Assembly (NCBI GenBank): GCA_965183875.1
Contig: CBCYMK010000034.1
Location: 1 to 44,851, forward strand
Direction: 5' to 3'
Length of the DNA stretch: 44,851 bases
DNA from: UBA6772 sp965183875
GTDB lineage: Bacteria > Bacteroidota > Bacteroidia > Flavobacteriales > UBA7430
The translations under genes and the position numbers were made by a program. Of the stretch, positions 1 to 12,600 are shown piece after piece (positions within the stretch are counted from its first letter, which is position 1; the number at the start of each line of letters is the position of its first letter). Under the pieces are notes generated by a model. That model searched no databases and was not told the origin of the DNA. It saw only the letters and a program-made list of their open reading frames with translations.

Positions 1-649
1 CAGTTTCCCAAGAGATACAAGAGCCATCGTCGGTATTATATTGAGCTTCATAATTTGAGCTAGATTCATCTATACAACCATACACTACAGCTATACAAGA
101 ATTATCGTTGGTATTTGCAGTAGCATCATAATTAAATGCTTCAGAATTCGTACAACCTTCTATTATAGAAATACACGAACCATCATCCGTATTTACTGCT
201 GAATTAAAATTAAATGCAGCAATATCTGTACATCCATAAGTAATTTCGCCCATATTAAACACGTAAGGTTCATTTATGGTACCCAAAACATTATTGGCAT
301 TAAAACTAATTGGAGCTGACAACTCAGTGATTTCGCCAGTTGAATTTTCATAAAACACAGTGTACTCTGCACTATATAAATTCGAATACACCGTTAAAAA
401 GGCATAATTACCTAAACTAGTAATAGGGATATCAAAACTAGCCTCTCCTACTAATTCTGTTCCATTCTTAATCAAGACTTTATCATTTGGGTTCACAGAT
501 AAAGCACCACTAATCTGTAACTGTGCGGTTACAGACATCGTATATTCATAAGCTGAAGGATTTATTTGTGCCTCGATATTTGTACTTGCAAATAGTATAA
601 GGAAGATGGCTACAAGCCATCCTCCTAATATTGATTGTCTCTTTTTCAT
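1..649 (-). CDS. Secreted modular protein with DDGSC repeats, partial (3' end outside window)
   Basis: The ORF starts at an ATG at 647-649 and runs off the window edge without a stop, giving about 216 residues. Residues 1-25 form a signal peptide (MKKRQSILGGWLVAIFLILF, cleaved near a TNIEAQ site). Next comes a roughly 110-residue beta-rich module that opens NPSAYEYTMSVTA and contains AFLTVYSN; it recurs in the giant protein upstream and in the broken gene at 31708-32747. Three Cys-rich repeats follow (GCTDIAAFNFN…DDGSC and two variants), about 80 bases apart at about 16-236. The start lies 12 bases after the stop of the giant gene, so the two are very likely one transcript. A T9SS domain could lie beyond the edge. 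No enzymatic motif is visible; a cell-surface or adhesin-like role is inferred from secretion and repeats. Confidence 0.8.
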   Translation of the reverse strand, partial: MKKRQSILGGWLVAIFLILFASTNIEAQINPSAYEYTMSVTAQLQISGALSVNPNDKVLIKNGTELVGEASFDIPITSLGNYAFLTVYSNLYSAEYTVFYENSTGEITELSAPISFNANNVLGTINEPYVFNMGEITYGCTDIAAFNFNSAVNTDDGSCISIIEGCTNSEAFNYDATANTNDNSCIAVVYGCIDESSSNYEAQYNTDDGSCISWET

Positions 650-661
650 AATTCCCCTCAA

Positions 662-3600
662 TTAAGATTTAACAATCATTTTTTTATACGAATCCTCTCC
701 AATGATGATTTCTATAAAGTAAACACCTTTGCTTAGGTCTTCTCCATCTATTTGAAGTTTATGAGCTCCAGATTCTAAATCTCCTTTAGAAACGGTTTTC
801 ACAAATCTACCCATAACATCGAATATTTGAATCTCTACCTCAGCATTTTCTTCTAGACTGAAAGCCAAGTCAAATACATCGGCAAATGGATTTGGATACA
901 CCGTTAGATCAAAGAAGACTTCTAAATCTTGAGTTTCTACTTCTATGCTAATTGGGTATGGATTTTCTACAGACCCTACCAATTTATTGGCAGTAAATTC
1001 CAAGATATTATCTGTTCTGTAGATTTTCTGTTTGGCTACATCGTAATAGTCAAAATGGATTTTAGAATCGTCTTCGCCGTATACAGTTATAAAGTAAATA
1101 GATTCTTCTTCATTTAACTCGGTAGCAGAAATATTACCCACACAATCTAATCCAGCAAAAGCTCCTAAGAGATTTTCGGAGTTTGGTTGCATATAATCTG
1201 GATGGTCTATACGAGCTACAATACTCATTGAGTTTTCGTATTTACCTGCGTCAACTTCCCAGAAATCAGCAGCATAGTGGTTCATATCCACACGAAGGCT
1301 ACCGCCACCATACATGGAACTTTGTGGGTAGATTAATTCTCCAGATTCGGTAGTTTTCATCATATATCCCTTACCGCCTTGCATATTTGTAAGAGTACCT
1401 AACCAACCTAAACTCTCGCTGGCATACATACTAAAGGCTGTTTGACTCTTAATTAAATCTCCCGGACTAGGATTCAGGCTACTCAATGCCTCATTTGTAC
1501 TTAGCATACGTTGTCCTAGGTAACCAATCCAATTCCATCCACTATTAATGGTAATTGGAGCCAAAGCAGGATCAATTGCTTTTCCTTCGTAAATAAGAGT
1601 CTCTTCTGCTCCATCTGCCATCTTAAACATATACAATGACTCAATATCAAAGGATGTTAATGTACCAAAAATAGACTCTTCAAAAGACTGAGCAAATACC
1701 ATTTGGTTTTTAACAACTTCTATTGTGCTGTTTTGTACATTAGATAAAACCGTTTCTTTTAAAAGATTATTGGAAACTGTATCGTCCTCAGCATCCAAAT
1801 TAAAAGATACCCAATTCCAACCTTCGTTTAATGGAATTTCTTGACGCAGCATATTACTAGCAGCAAAATGTGTTAAGTCTGCAAAAGACCCTACTACAGC
1901 TCCTTGTAAAAAGGGTACAGTAGAAACCTCATTTAAAGGACTTGTTATTGGATAGATGGAACTGGTCAACTCTATTTGAGATTGAATTTTTCCTTCACTC
2001 GCATCCCACAAACGGAAATTCACATTTTCGCCAGTAGCTGTATTACTATACACAGAGAAGAATACAAAATACGCATCGTAATCTTCCAGATAAATAAGTT
2101 CTGTTGCGCCACGAACCTCATCACCAACATAAGCAAATAAGATATCCTTTTCGTCTCTACTGCGCACACCCTCTACCTTAACCATACCCACAAAACTCAT
2201 GGTATATAAGAAGTCGGTCGCATCAAAATCGTACGTAGGGGTAGGAGCTTCTACTTCCAAGTGTAATTCCAATCGTTCGGCATATTCATTATTACCAATA
2301 AGCATTAAATCTTCTTGGTAGTCGCCAATAAACAGTTCTTCGTTTACTACCAGTTCTATTTGCATGAACGAGTTTGGCTCCAATAAACCTTCGCTTGGAA
2401 TGGCTGTTAACCAATTTGGCAAATTACTTATCTCAAAAGTCTCTACTGTTCCTCCTTGGTTTACAATATGCGTTTCAAAAACCAAAGACTCACCAATAAA
2501 CTTCTCTTTTTCGATGAGTTGTTCATCCCAAATTAATTGATTTTTATCAACATATACATCCCATGTAATAGGTTCTTCAATGGTATTACCATTTAAATCC
2601 TCTACATTTTGAACCGTAATATTCAGCATTGTGTTTTCTACTTTTGCAAAGGCTTCGGTAATATTAATAAATACCTGATCTCCGTTAGAAACATCATCGA
2701 AACTAACAGATGTTTTTACACTCGCCTCCATAATCAATGGCACATCGGTAAGAGAAACAGATACTGTATCTGTATCAAAATTCAGATAAGCATTCAAGCC
2801 AATTTCTGCACCACTTAAGGCATTGTTAGCGTCTGTTTTTATTTGACTCGTAGTTTTAGCTAAATTCCAAATTCTAACTTCATCTAATTTACCCGTATAT
2901 AAATTTTGATTATCTGTAAATAATTGCTCCTGAGCTATTGACCAGACTACGGAGTCTGTGGTATTCGTGTAATCCACAGAAGTAAGGCTTACAATATCTG
3001 ATCCCGAATCTGAAGATGTTACCAGAATTTCCTCTGTTAAAACCTCTCCAGAAATTGTATAATTAATTACTGTGGTATGTACTATAGTTATGTCGTCTTG
3101 TGCTTGGTAAGAAGTCGTACCATCAACATAGGTAGCAATATCAAATCCAGGTTTTGTAATCAAATAAGAACCATCGACCTCTTGTAAATAGGACGAAGGA
3201 CTTCTATAACCTAAGTTTAAATTAATCGCTGAAATCCCAGCAAAATCAGCTGAATTTCCTTCTGCGACCTCGCCTCCATCTATATACAAACGAGTATTCC
3301 CAATATCCGATTTCACAAAAGCCAGATGATGCCATTGGTTGTCGCTGTAATTAACTCCACTGGAGGAAACACTTGCTTGGCTTGCATTAGCTCCAGACTG
3401 ATATACCTCTACATTCCCTTCATTCAAATCGAAAGACCAGGCACCTTGCGCATCGGGGAAAGCCCAATTGCCAATACTAAACAAAGTCTGATGAGATGTA
3501 TTCTCCGATTTAAACCAGGCTTCTACTGTATAGTCGCCTGTAGCAGTAATACCTACGGAAATAGGCTCAATAAATAGACTATCTGTACCATTAAACACCT

Positions 3601-6600
3601 TAGAAAGATTCTCACTCTCTACCGTCCATTGCGCAGTAGTTATAGCATGGCGGTAACGAGATTTATCTTGAGGATCTCCATAAAGCTCACCCATTGGCCA
3701 GTAGCCAATAAGATTGGCTTCTCTACCCGATAAAGACACCTGCTTATAGGCTGCTATATCGCTAGAAGTACGATTCGTATTCCACAAACGCAAATCGAGT
3801 ATTGCTCCTTGATAGCCAGAACCAATCGTAATAGGACCTCTACCGGTAAAATCAAAATTAACACCTGTATAACCAAAAGGGGTATTGTAATAAAAATTAA
3901 GATTCCCTGCATCGTCGTAAGAAAAGGCAATATGTGTAAATGTTACACTCGAAAGAGAAATCGTATGAGATTCTGTAACATCTTCTGCACTTGGATGGGT
4001 ATAAATCATTTTTAAGTCGACAGAATTAGACTCTTCATCTAAGTTCTCTAGACTTAGTATAAATCCATCGGAGTTATCTCCATAACTTTGCTCAAACAAC
4101 ACACCATTAGATTCTGGCTTAATCCACATTTCTATGGTAAAAGCCCCATCTAATTGCACGCCGGCTGGTATAGTCATTTCGCCTGTTCCGTCGAAATACA
4201 TATACGAATTGAAATGATGTTCTGTACCGTTTCTTTTCGCTTTTACCTCTACAAAAGTTTCGGCAGTACTTACATTAAAGTCAAACTGATTGATTGCCTC
4301 ATTAAAGGTTAGTAAAATCTCATCATCCGGATTCAAAATACCATCTACGGGTTGGATATTCCCAAATACCTCGGGCTGAATACGATCGCTATACAAATCG
4401 TAAATAGGACTGTACACAATAACATCCTGTGGATCTCCACCAGTATGAGGTGTAAATGTACCACAATCGGACTTTGCACGTATTTTATACTGCCCATCGC
4501 TTGGAAGAGATGGCATAGACCAAGAATAAGTAGAACTTAAATTTCGCATTGATAGGAATACATCATTTGAATACAAAGTATCGCTACCTAAATGTTCTTC
4601 TTTTAGTCTATTCATTTCGACCGATAAATAGTCTAGCTTTTCCTCTAAACTTCTGGAGGTATAGCAACTTATAGAAGTAGATAGACCGTCTGTATAAGTA
4701 GTTTGACCATCCTTGAAAGTACAGGTACTATCAGTATTCGTATACTTCCAATCCAACCAATTATCTGCTATATATTCATCATCCGACAAATTGTTTGCCG
4801 TATAATTAGCTATTCCTTGTAAATCGAGAAAGGTACACGATGCATCACATTTTTCGTTGGGTTCTATTAAATTGTACCAATTTAATATCCTTAGCGTATC
4901 TGTACTTACAAGACTTTCAAAATCGCTGTGTAATAAATTATACAAGTTTAAAGCATCCATATACTTATAGCTTTCACTATTTACTACTGCTAAAGGACTC
5001 TCTAAGGACTCCATTTTCTGCCAATCGTCGTTCTCGTACTTGTACTCTAAGTCAATTGTTTCTAGGCTGTAATAGTTTACATCGTAGTCCTTAATTTTTA
5101 AGTTTACGGTACTGTTATCCGAAGTGTTCACTAGCCAATCATCGTCAAGATCGTCAATAGCAATATCGGTACAGGTTGGTAAAAAATACGCATTAAAATA
5201 AATGGAATCAGCAATATCTGGAATTGTTAAACCACCAAAATCGTACTGACATGGTGAGTGTAAAATAAAACCAAGCCCTTCATAATTAAGTGCTTTCGGA
5301 CCTTTTTTAACGGTAACGGTTTTTGTAACCGTACTACCAGCTGGAACTAAAAACATTCTGTTAGGTGAAAGTCCATCAATTTCAATAATAGCCCCATCTG
5401 GATTGGTAATTTCATCTACCCTTAACATATAAGGCATAGGGTCTCCAGATTCCGACTCATTACCGAGTGTAATTGTAAATACAGCAGCCTCTTGTTCGGG
5501 TACGTTGTACTGGTTGTATGGATATATCCCTAGTGTAGGTTTTTCTCTTCTTGATGTTGTTGCCGACAGTTCAACTTCGTCTGTTAGGCCTAAAGCATCT
5601 ATTTTTTCTTCTATAGCTTCAAAAATAAGCGAATAATAAGCTTTTCTAGACAATTCGAAATCGGTTAACGTAGAGACAACTTCAGTATAAGTTTTTTGTA
5701 GAAGGAAAGCTCTATCGGCTATGCTTCTAAAAGTTCCATCTCCAAAACCATAAGTAGCTATCATATCCACTTCAAACACATCATCATCAGTTTCAATTCC
5801 GGAAATAGGAAATAACTTATTCGATAATAATAACAAATCAGCTGATGTGGTCTTACCACTAATAATTGTTTTATAGCTGGTTGTAGGAGTTGAAAACTCG
5901 AATATAATATCGTTTATTGTTTCTAAAATCACCTCGTTCGAACCATTAAAATCCGTATTTATAATTTTTTGGATTATAAGTATGTCAGTATTTGAAAAAT
6001 CAGTCCACGGATCTTCATTGCTTATGTCATCATAATTATCTGTGCTATCAAAAAAATCATTTACTTCAGAAGTATTAGGACTACCAAAATCCGTGTTAGC
6101 TATAATATTCTCTCCATCAATTGAGGTAGTAGAGATATTATTTACTACTGTTTCTAGAGACGAATAATAAAAGGGTTTTTTGTACACGCTTAAGACACCA
6201 TCTGTGGCTTGATTTTCAACCAATTCATTGTAATCAAAATGCCAAAAAGCATCTTTTATATAATAATCGTCAGTGTTATTAATGTACTTAGCCATAGTAG
6301 CGTCTTCGAAAGGACACATACTTACCCCAGCAAGTGTTTTAAAAATAGGTCCAAAGCCGTATTTAGAATCTCTCACATCTACAGAAAAAACGTCTCCATG
6401 TTCGTCATCCTTTAAGAAATAACCAATACTTCTAGAAGCTTCACCCTCGAGAATGGTAGAAGATTCGAACTCAAAATTTATAATTCCCGAATTAAGAAAG
6501 TCCATCTCTGAAGAAAACGAACTCATACTCGCTCCAGCACTTAAGCCTATACTTTCTAAATGTTCTAATTGATACCCAATGGTACGAGTTTGGTTATATG

Positions 6601-9600
6601 TACCTGAGGTGGTATGTACCGACTCAATCTCTACCCCTGCACTAATGGAATGATTAGTCCTAAAAGTGGACTGAAATTTATCTAACTCGTTCTGCGCCAA
6701 TGCAGTTTTCCACAATTTTATCTGTTGGTTGTAAAAATAAACAAGATCATCCGGAATAATAATATTAATTGATTCTAGCTCATCAGCATCAGTTAAATTA
6801 GATATAACATTATCAATATTTAATATACCAGGTGCGTCCGTAAAATCATGATTGTTTTTAAATTCTCTAACAAAGTTATTTATATCAGAAGTACTACTAT
6901 AATTGCCAACCGAAAAACTGGCACTAGTATTTACCGAATTCACAAATTCGGTAATATCACCAGAACCAATAGAATAAGTTAATAGCTGATTATAATTAGT
7001 ACCACTATTATTAGTGGTAGCAGTAGTAAAACCATTTTGAAAACTCTCTAAAGAAGACCCCAAAATATTAACAATTTGACTATTGGAATAATCTGTTAGA
7101 ACCGGTAAATTAAAAGTTTCTTCTGTAGTAGAAACGGAATAATATCCCGGTTCTAAGTACGTATTATCATTATTCTCATCAAAACAATTAGAGTACGCAG
7201 CCTCTCCCCAACAAGGATGACTTGTCATCGCAAGTATTTCTTGGTCTGTTTTACCCTCAAATACATTGTATTCTCCAATTAGATAAGAATTTCGAATAAA
7301 ATACAGTTTAGGTAATAAATAACTTTCAATATAATGCCCCGAATAGGCAAATTTGGTATTTGTTCCTGGACTTATACTAGGTAATGTTATGGTTCCTACT
7401 TTATAAGTATCACTACTGTCTTCGCTTTCAATTGAACTACCCTCGTAACACTCGTAGATACCCTCGGTGTCGCCACAATAAGCACTTTTAATAAAATGTA
7501 ATTTTTTAGAAGTTCCAAAGTTCAAATTTTTAGACTCCCCAATAAATACATCTCCAATAGAGCCAATACTAAAATCTTCGCCAGAGGTAGAGATTGTTTC
7601 TGAGAACGTTTCTGAAATACTAATTTCATTCTCATTGGATTTATAGGAAGAAACTGAATTTTCTAAAGTCCCGAGCAATAAAGCATTATAGGTAATTTCA
7701 TCAGCTATGGTAACATTAAAGAATCCAGTCCCTACAGACACCCCTTTTTTGATCTTCCCATCGACACCAACATTCCAATTAAACTCGTGTTTAGCTGCAC
7801 GTCCATTTACTGCATTTACTCTCTGTGTACGGGTTACAGTGGTTCCTTCTTCTATCCACGAATAAGAAGCATCGCCAGGAGGGTCACGTAAAATCATATC
7901 CACGGCATCTGGACCGAAAGTAAAGAAGTCGTTACCATACGATTTTACACCAAACAAAAATGCATCTTGTGTTAAATTTGCCGTGGTCGTACCATTTTGA
8001 TAATCTACCACAAAAGATCTAAAATAACTCTCGTCTTTACCAAAAACATGGGGGTTATTTGGAGCAAAAGAATAGAGTATTTCAGAACCATCTACCTCTA
8101 TACTAGCTTCAGGATTTTCTAACATTTCGTTTTGTATGCTTAGTTCACCTTCGTTTAAAGGATGGTAATACGGGCTCGCTGCTGTGCTCAAGTATTGATT
8201 TTCTGAATGAGATGCGGGGTCTACTAACATTCCAAAATTTTCATAGGATTCTCGAACCTCAATTAAGAATTGGTAGGTAATGCCTCCAAACAACTGCTTG
8301 AATACAGGATTCCCAAGAACGTATTGTGCAGCGTTAATTGCGGTTTCATCTTTCAAATCGAATTGCAGCCCATCTAAATCATACAATTCTTCTCCTAAAA
8401 AGCTTGTTGTATCAGTGCCGTTTATTTGGCTAACAGAAACACTTGGGCTTGTACGATAAGTAAGATCGTATCGATTGTGAAATGTGATTATTGATTCATT
8501 CTGTTCAGAACTTATAAGTTCTTCTACAAATACACCTTCACTCGAATTTTCTCCTTGTACGCTCATGTCTATAGACTCAAACAAATAAGACTCCTGAGTA
8601 AATGCTGTTTCGACTAAGGCATTAGAAGCTTTAAAAGAAGATTTAGTTACACTATATTCTATAGGCAATACCTTGGCGTAAAATTCTCCTGAAGTAGTAT
8701 CGGTAAGAATAGAAATACTGTGATTATTGTCCTTATCTTTTTGACTTAGGGTAAAACCTACTTGCCCAACGGTATTGGCAGGATTATCGAAGCCAATAGC
8801 AATAGAGTCCATTAATACACCTTCATACGTTAATCCACCTGTTACTCTACCTCTTAATTCTTTGTAGGTATTACAAGCAAAGTCACCTAAATCGGTTTCC
8901 ATGTCAAAAGAGAAGTTTTCGCAGTATCGATTTAGTAGGGCATCGTTATTGTTTACAAAAGAATAGCCGTCTTTCTCAAAACTAATGCATTGATATCCGA
9001 TAGGTACGCTAAGCGAGAAATTCCCCACTTCATCTGTTTTCAAAACCCCATTGTCTGTTTGGGCTTCTTCTCCATTTAAAAACACGGTTACGCCCTCTAC
9101 CCCTATTTGTGTAGAACCCATATCAATTAAATTTTCCACATCGAATAGAACAGAACCAGAAACTTGTACTGCTGTTTTATCGGTAAAATTAATACTGGTA
9201 ATAAGTACTTGCCCATCGCCAATAAAGGTGTTGAGTGTATTGGGCTCAAACACATGCGAAACATCGTAATCCTCGGTTAAAGTTACAGGAGTAATACTAA
9301 AATTAGAACCCGTACCTACATAGCGAATATTATCTATATCGTAATAACCCGAAGCATCGGTAATACCTAAAAAGCCAATTGAACTAGTTACATTATCACT
9401 AAACAAATTAGTTGTTTCATCGTGGGTAGATAAGGTCGCAACAGCAGAAGAATCCATCGATGCATTGAGAATATTAATATGGTTTTTATTAAAAATATTG
9501 GTTGTATTAGACGAGAAATCGTAGAGTACATTTCCGTATCCTTCATCGCAAGGATAATACACTGCCAAGTCGTTATTAACATTGGTAATAAATCGTTTTT

Positions 9601-12600
9601 TATTATAGTCTATCTCATCGACAGTTAAGGCTCTGTTAAACAAACTAATTTCGTCTATATTACCATTAGTAGCAGACGAATACGAATTGATTAGATCGTA
9701 AGGCATATGTCCGAAAAACAACTGTGTATGGTCGTTTACACTAAATTCTGACAGCGTAAAGTTATCCTTTAACACAGTCGACACACCATTTACAAACAAC
9801 TCTAAAGTGGGTGATGTAAGCAAATCATTATAAACCAAACTAATATACGCCCATTCGTCTAGGCAATAATCAGCTATACTTTCTAATACAGGGGCAGTAT
9901 TATCTGTGATTTCTGAAGCTGTAAAAATTGAAAATTTATTGGGGCTTAAGTTCATATAAAGCCCATTTGTTTGGGAGCTAGTTATGCTAAATATATTCCC
10001 ATTTTCTACTCCTCCCTTATGGTACCAAAAATTTAAAGTAAAACTAGTTTTGTTTTCGGAACTGTGTACATTTGTTTTAAAATTTGGAATCTCGAGTGCT
10101 GTATTGGCTAATTGCAGGGACTGATTAAAACTCTCTTGCCCAGCAAAATAGTTGGGTTCTGCATGCACATAAACATTCTCTACAGGATCGAAACTCTCGT
10201 AGCTTACGGTTCCCAATACTCGGGCGGTTGGTCTTCTAAAGCCAACTACTTCTTTAGAGCTATAGCCGTTGCTATTATTGGTAGTACTACAACCTGGTAT
10301 TATAGCAGTAACTTTATACTTATACAGTATATTAGAAGAAGCATACAAATCGGTAAAAGACTTGGAGCCGTTTGGTAAGGTTGCCAAATTCACCCAATTA
10401 GAGCTGGTGTCGTCTAGCTGTTTTCGTTGAATCGTATAACTCGATATAATAACAGTATTGTTATTATCCCAACTTAAAAATACTCTGTCGCCAAAATCTC
10501 CCTGACTAACAGATAAATACTCCGTTTCGGTAAAAACCTCTTTTGTAATAGAGGGAGTTAAGGTAATGCTATCGGAAACTTCAGAATCTTGATACCCACA
10601 GTTACTTGTTCTTATACTATAAGTATAGGGAATACATACTTCGGTTGGTGTACTAAAACCGAGGTTATTATAGTTGTCAACAAACAAATAATAGCTCTCA
10701 TCTATAAGGTTTAATTCGCTTAAATTAATACTTATACTATCTAAACCCTCTGTATTGTTATTGAGTCTCTTAATAGTAAGCTCATCTATGAGCTCATAGT
10801 CATGAATTGAAAAATAAATATTATTAAAATTATCAAAGGAGGAAAGACTCTCCTCGATAATTGGTTTTGAAGGGGCAGTTATTGGTGCTCCTTCAAGAAT
10901 AAGAGGATAAAAACTCTCAAATACTTTATCGTCCGAACGCCTTGCCTTTATTTTTACATACACTTTATGGCCTGTTGTATTGACAATCTCTAAGTTTGAA
11001 AAACTGAGATCTGTAATCCCACCATAAGGGTAAGAATCATCAACGTATTCTATAGTACAGGCCGAATCGGTATAAATGAGTAAAGTTTGACTTTGCGCAT
11101 AATCGGTACCAACGGCAAACGACAAAGACTCATCTACTAAAGCGTACTCAATTGAATTAACATTTACCTGAGATCCTGCCACAGCAAAACCATCACAAAT
11201 TGAGGTATAGCCACCAGTAGCCGATAAATTAAATTGGGTGTTGTTAAAAAAGTCGGTTCCAGCACCAGTACTAATCTCCGAAGTGTGCCCTTGGTCTAAA
11301 CCAGCATAGTATACATTGTCTGATGCACCAAAAGTGTGAATTCTGTACATATAGGTTTTGTTAGGGTCAGCAGTATAATCTATATAACTAAACTCCGTAT
11401 GCTCCTCATCAGCGGGAAGATTACTAGCACCATTAGTGGCATTCCAATAGGTATTCGTTGAACCATCGTACCTGTAGCGATACGCCTCAGTAGGTGCCTC
11501 ATCATAATATCCATCTTCATCCCAAACAATACTATCCCCATCAGCGCTTAACTCCCCTCTTTCTACATAGTAAATAAGCTCCGAGGTAGGTATACTACTA
11601 TTTTTCGTCCAAGAAACACGGACATTGTCATCTACATTTTCGGCAAGTATATTTGGGTTTTGGTAAGGTAGGGTTTGGATATTGTCTATTTTGTACTTTC
11701 TTAATGCACTGCTATTATAATTTATGTCTCCGATCCATATCTCATAATCGCCAAATACACCATCTTGTAGTGGACCTACTTCAAAGGTGTATGTATTGTT
11801 ACTAGGACTAATTTTATATAAATCATTTTGAGCATCTCCATCTATATCGTCAAAAGCATAGGTCCCGTTAGATAATCGTTTTACTGCTTTTGTTACTCTT
11901 GCATAGCCACTTGAGCTTCCAAAAACTGCAGAATTTGAAATAGTAATGCCATTATCTGTTATTGTAATGGAGCCAGTTGGTATTAGGGGTGTTGTAATCG
12001 AACCATAATCAGATTGAATTGGTTCCATATTGAACGATTTATCTATATGTGAGTCCCCATTAAAAGTAGAGTTATAAATTCTAAACGAACGGTTGTTAAG
12101 TACAAAACCAACTGTACTATTAAAAAATAAATTATAATCACTAGGTTGCCAGTCAAACTCAACAAATTCATTCGTATAACCAGCACTACCAACACTGTAC
12201 CAATAAGACCAGTCTCCTGAGTTATTTGCATAAGATGGCTGGTGCATCTTATTTGTAGAATAATTACCATGTAGGTCCACATGCATACCATTTGCAAATC
12301 CTACATTAGCCACTCCACCAATTGGACTCGAATCATCAAAATTGAGAACCTGAAAATCGCCTACACTAGGATTGTGATGAAGAATATCACCAATTGATTT
12401 CACAGCATATGAAGCGTCATTTTGCTGATTCTCTCCCATTGCAGCTTTTATGTGTACCCTAAATCCTCCATTATCAGTAATGTATTTATCAATTCTAAAA
12501 TAGCCATGATAATCATGAGTATATAAAATATTCTGATTGGGATTATTCTCGTACACATCTAAATAACAAGAGCCATCGTCTACAAATGCATTGGAGTTGT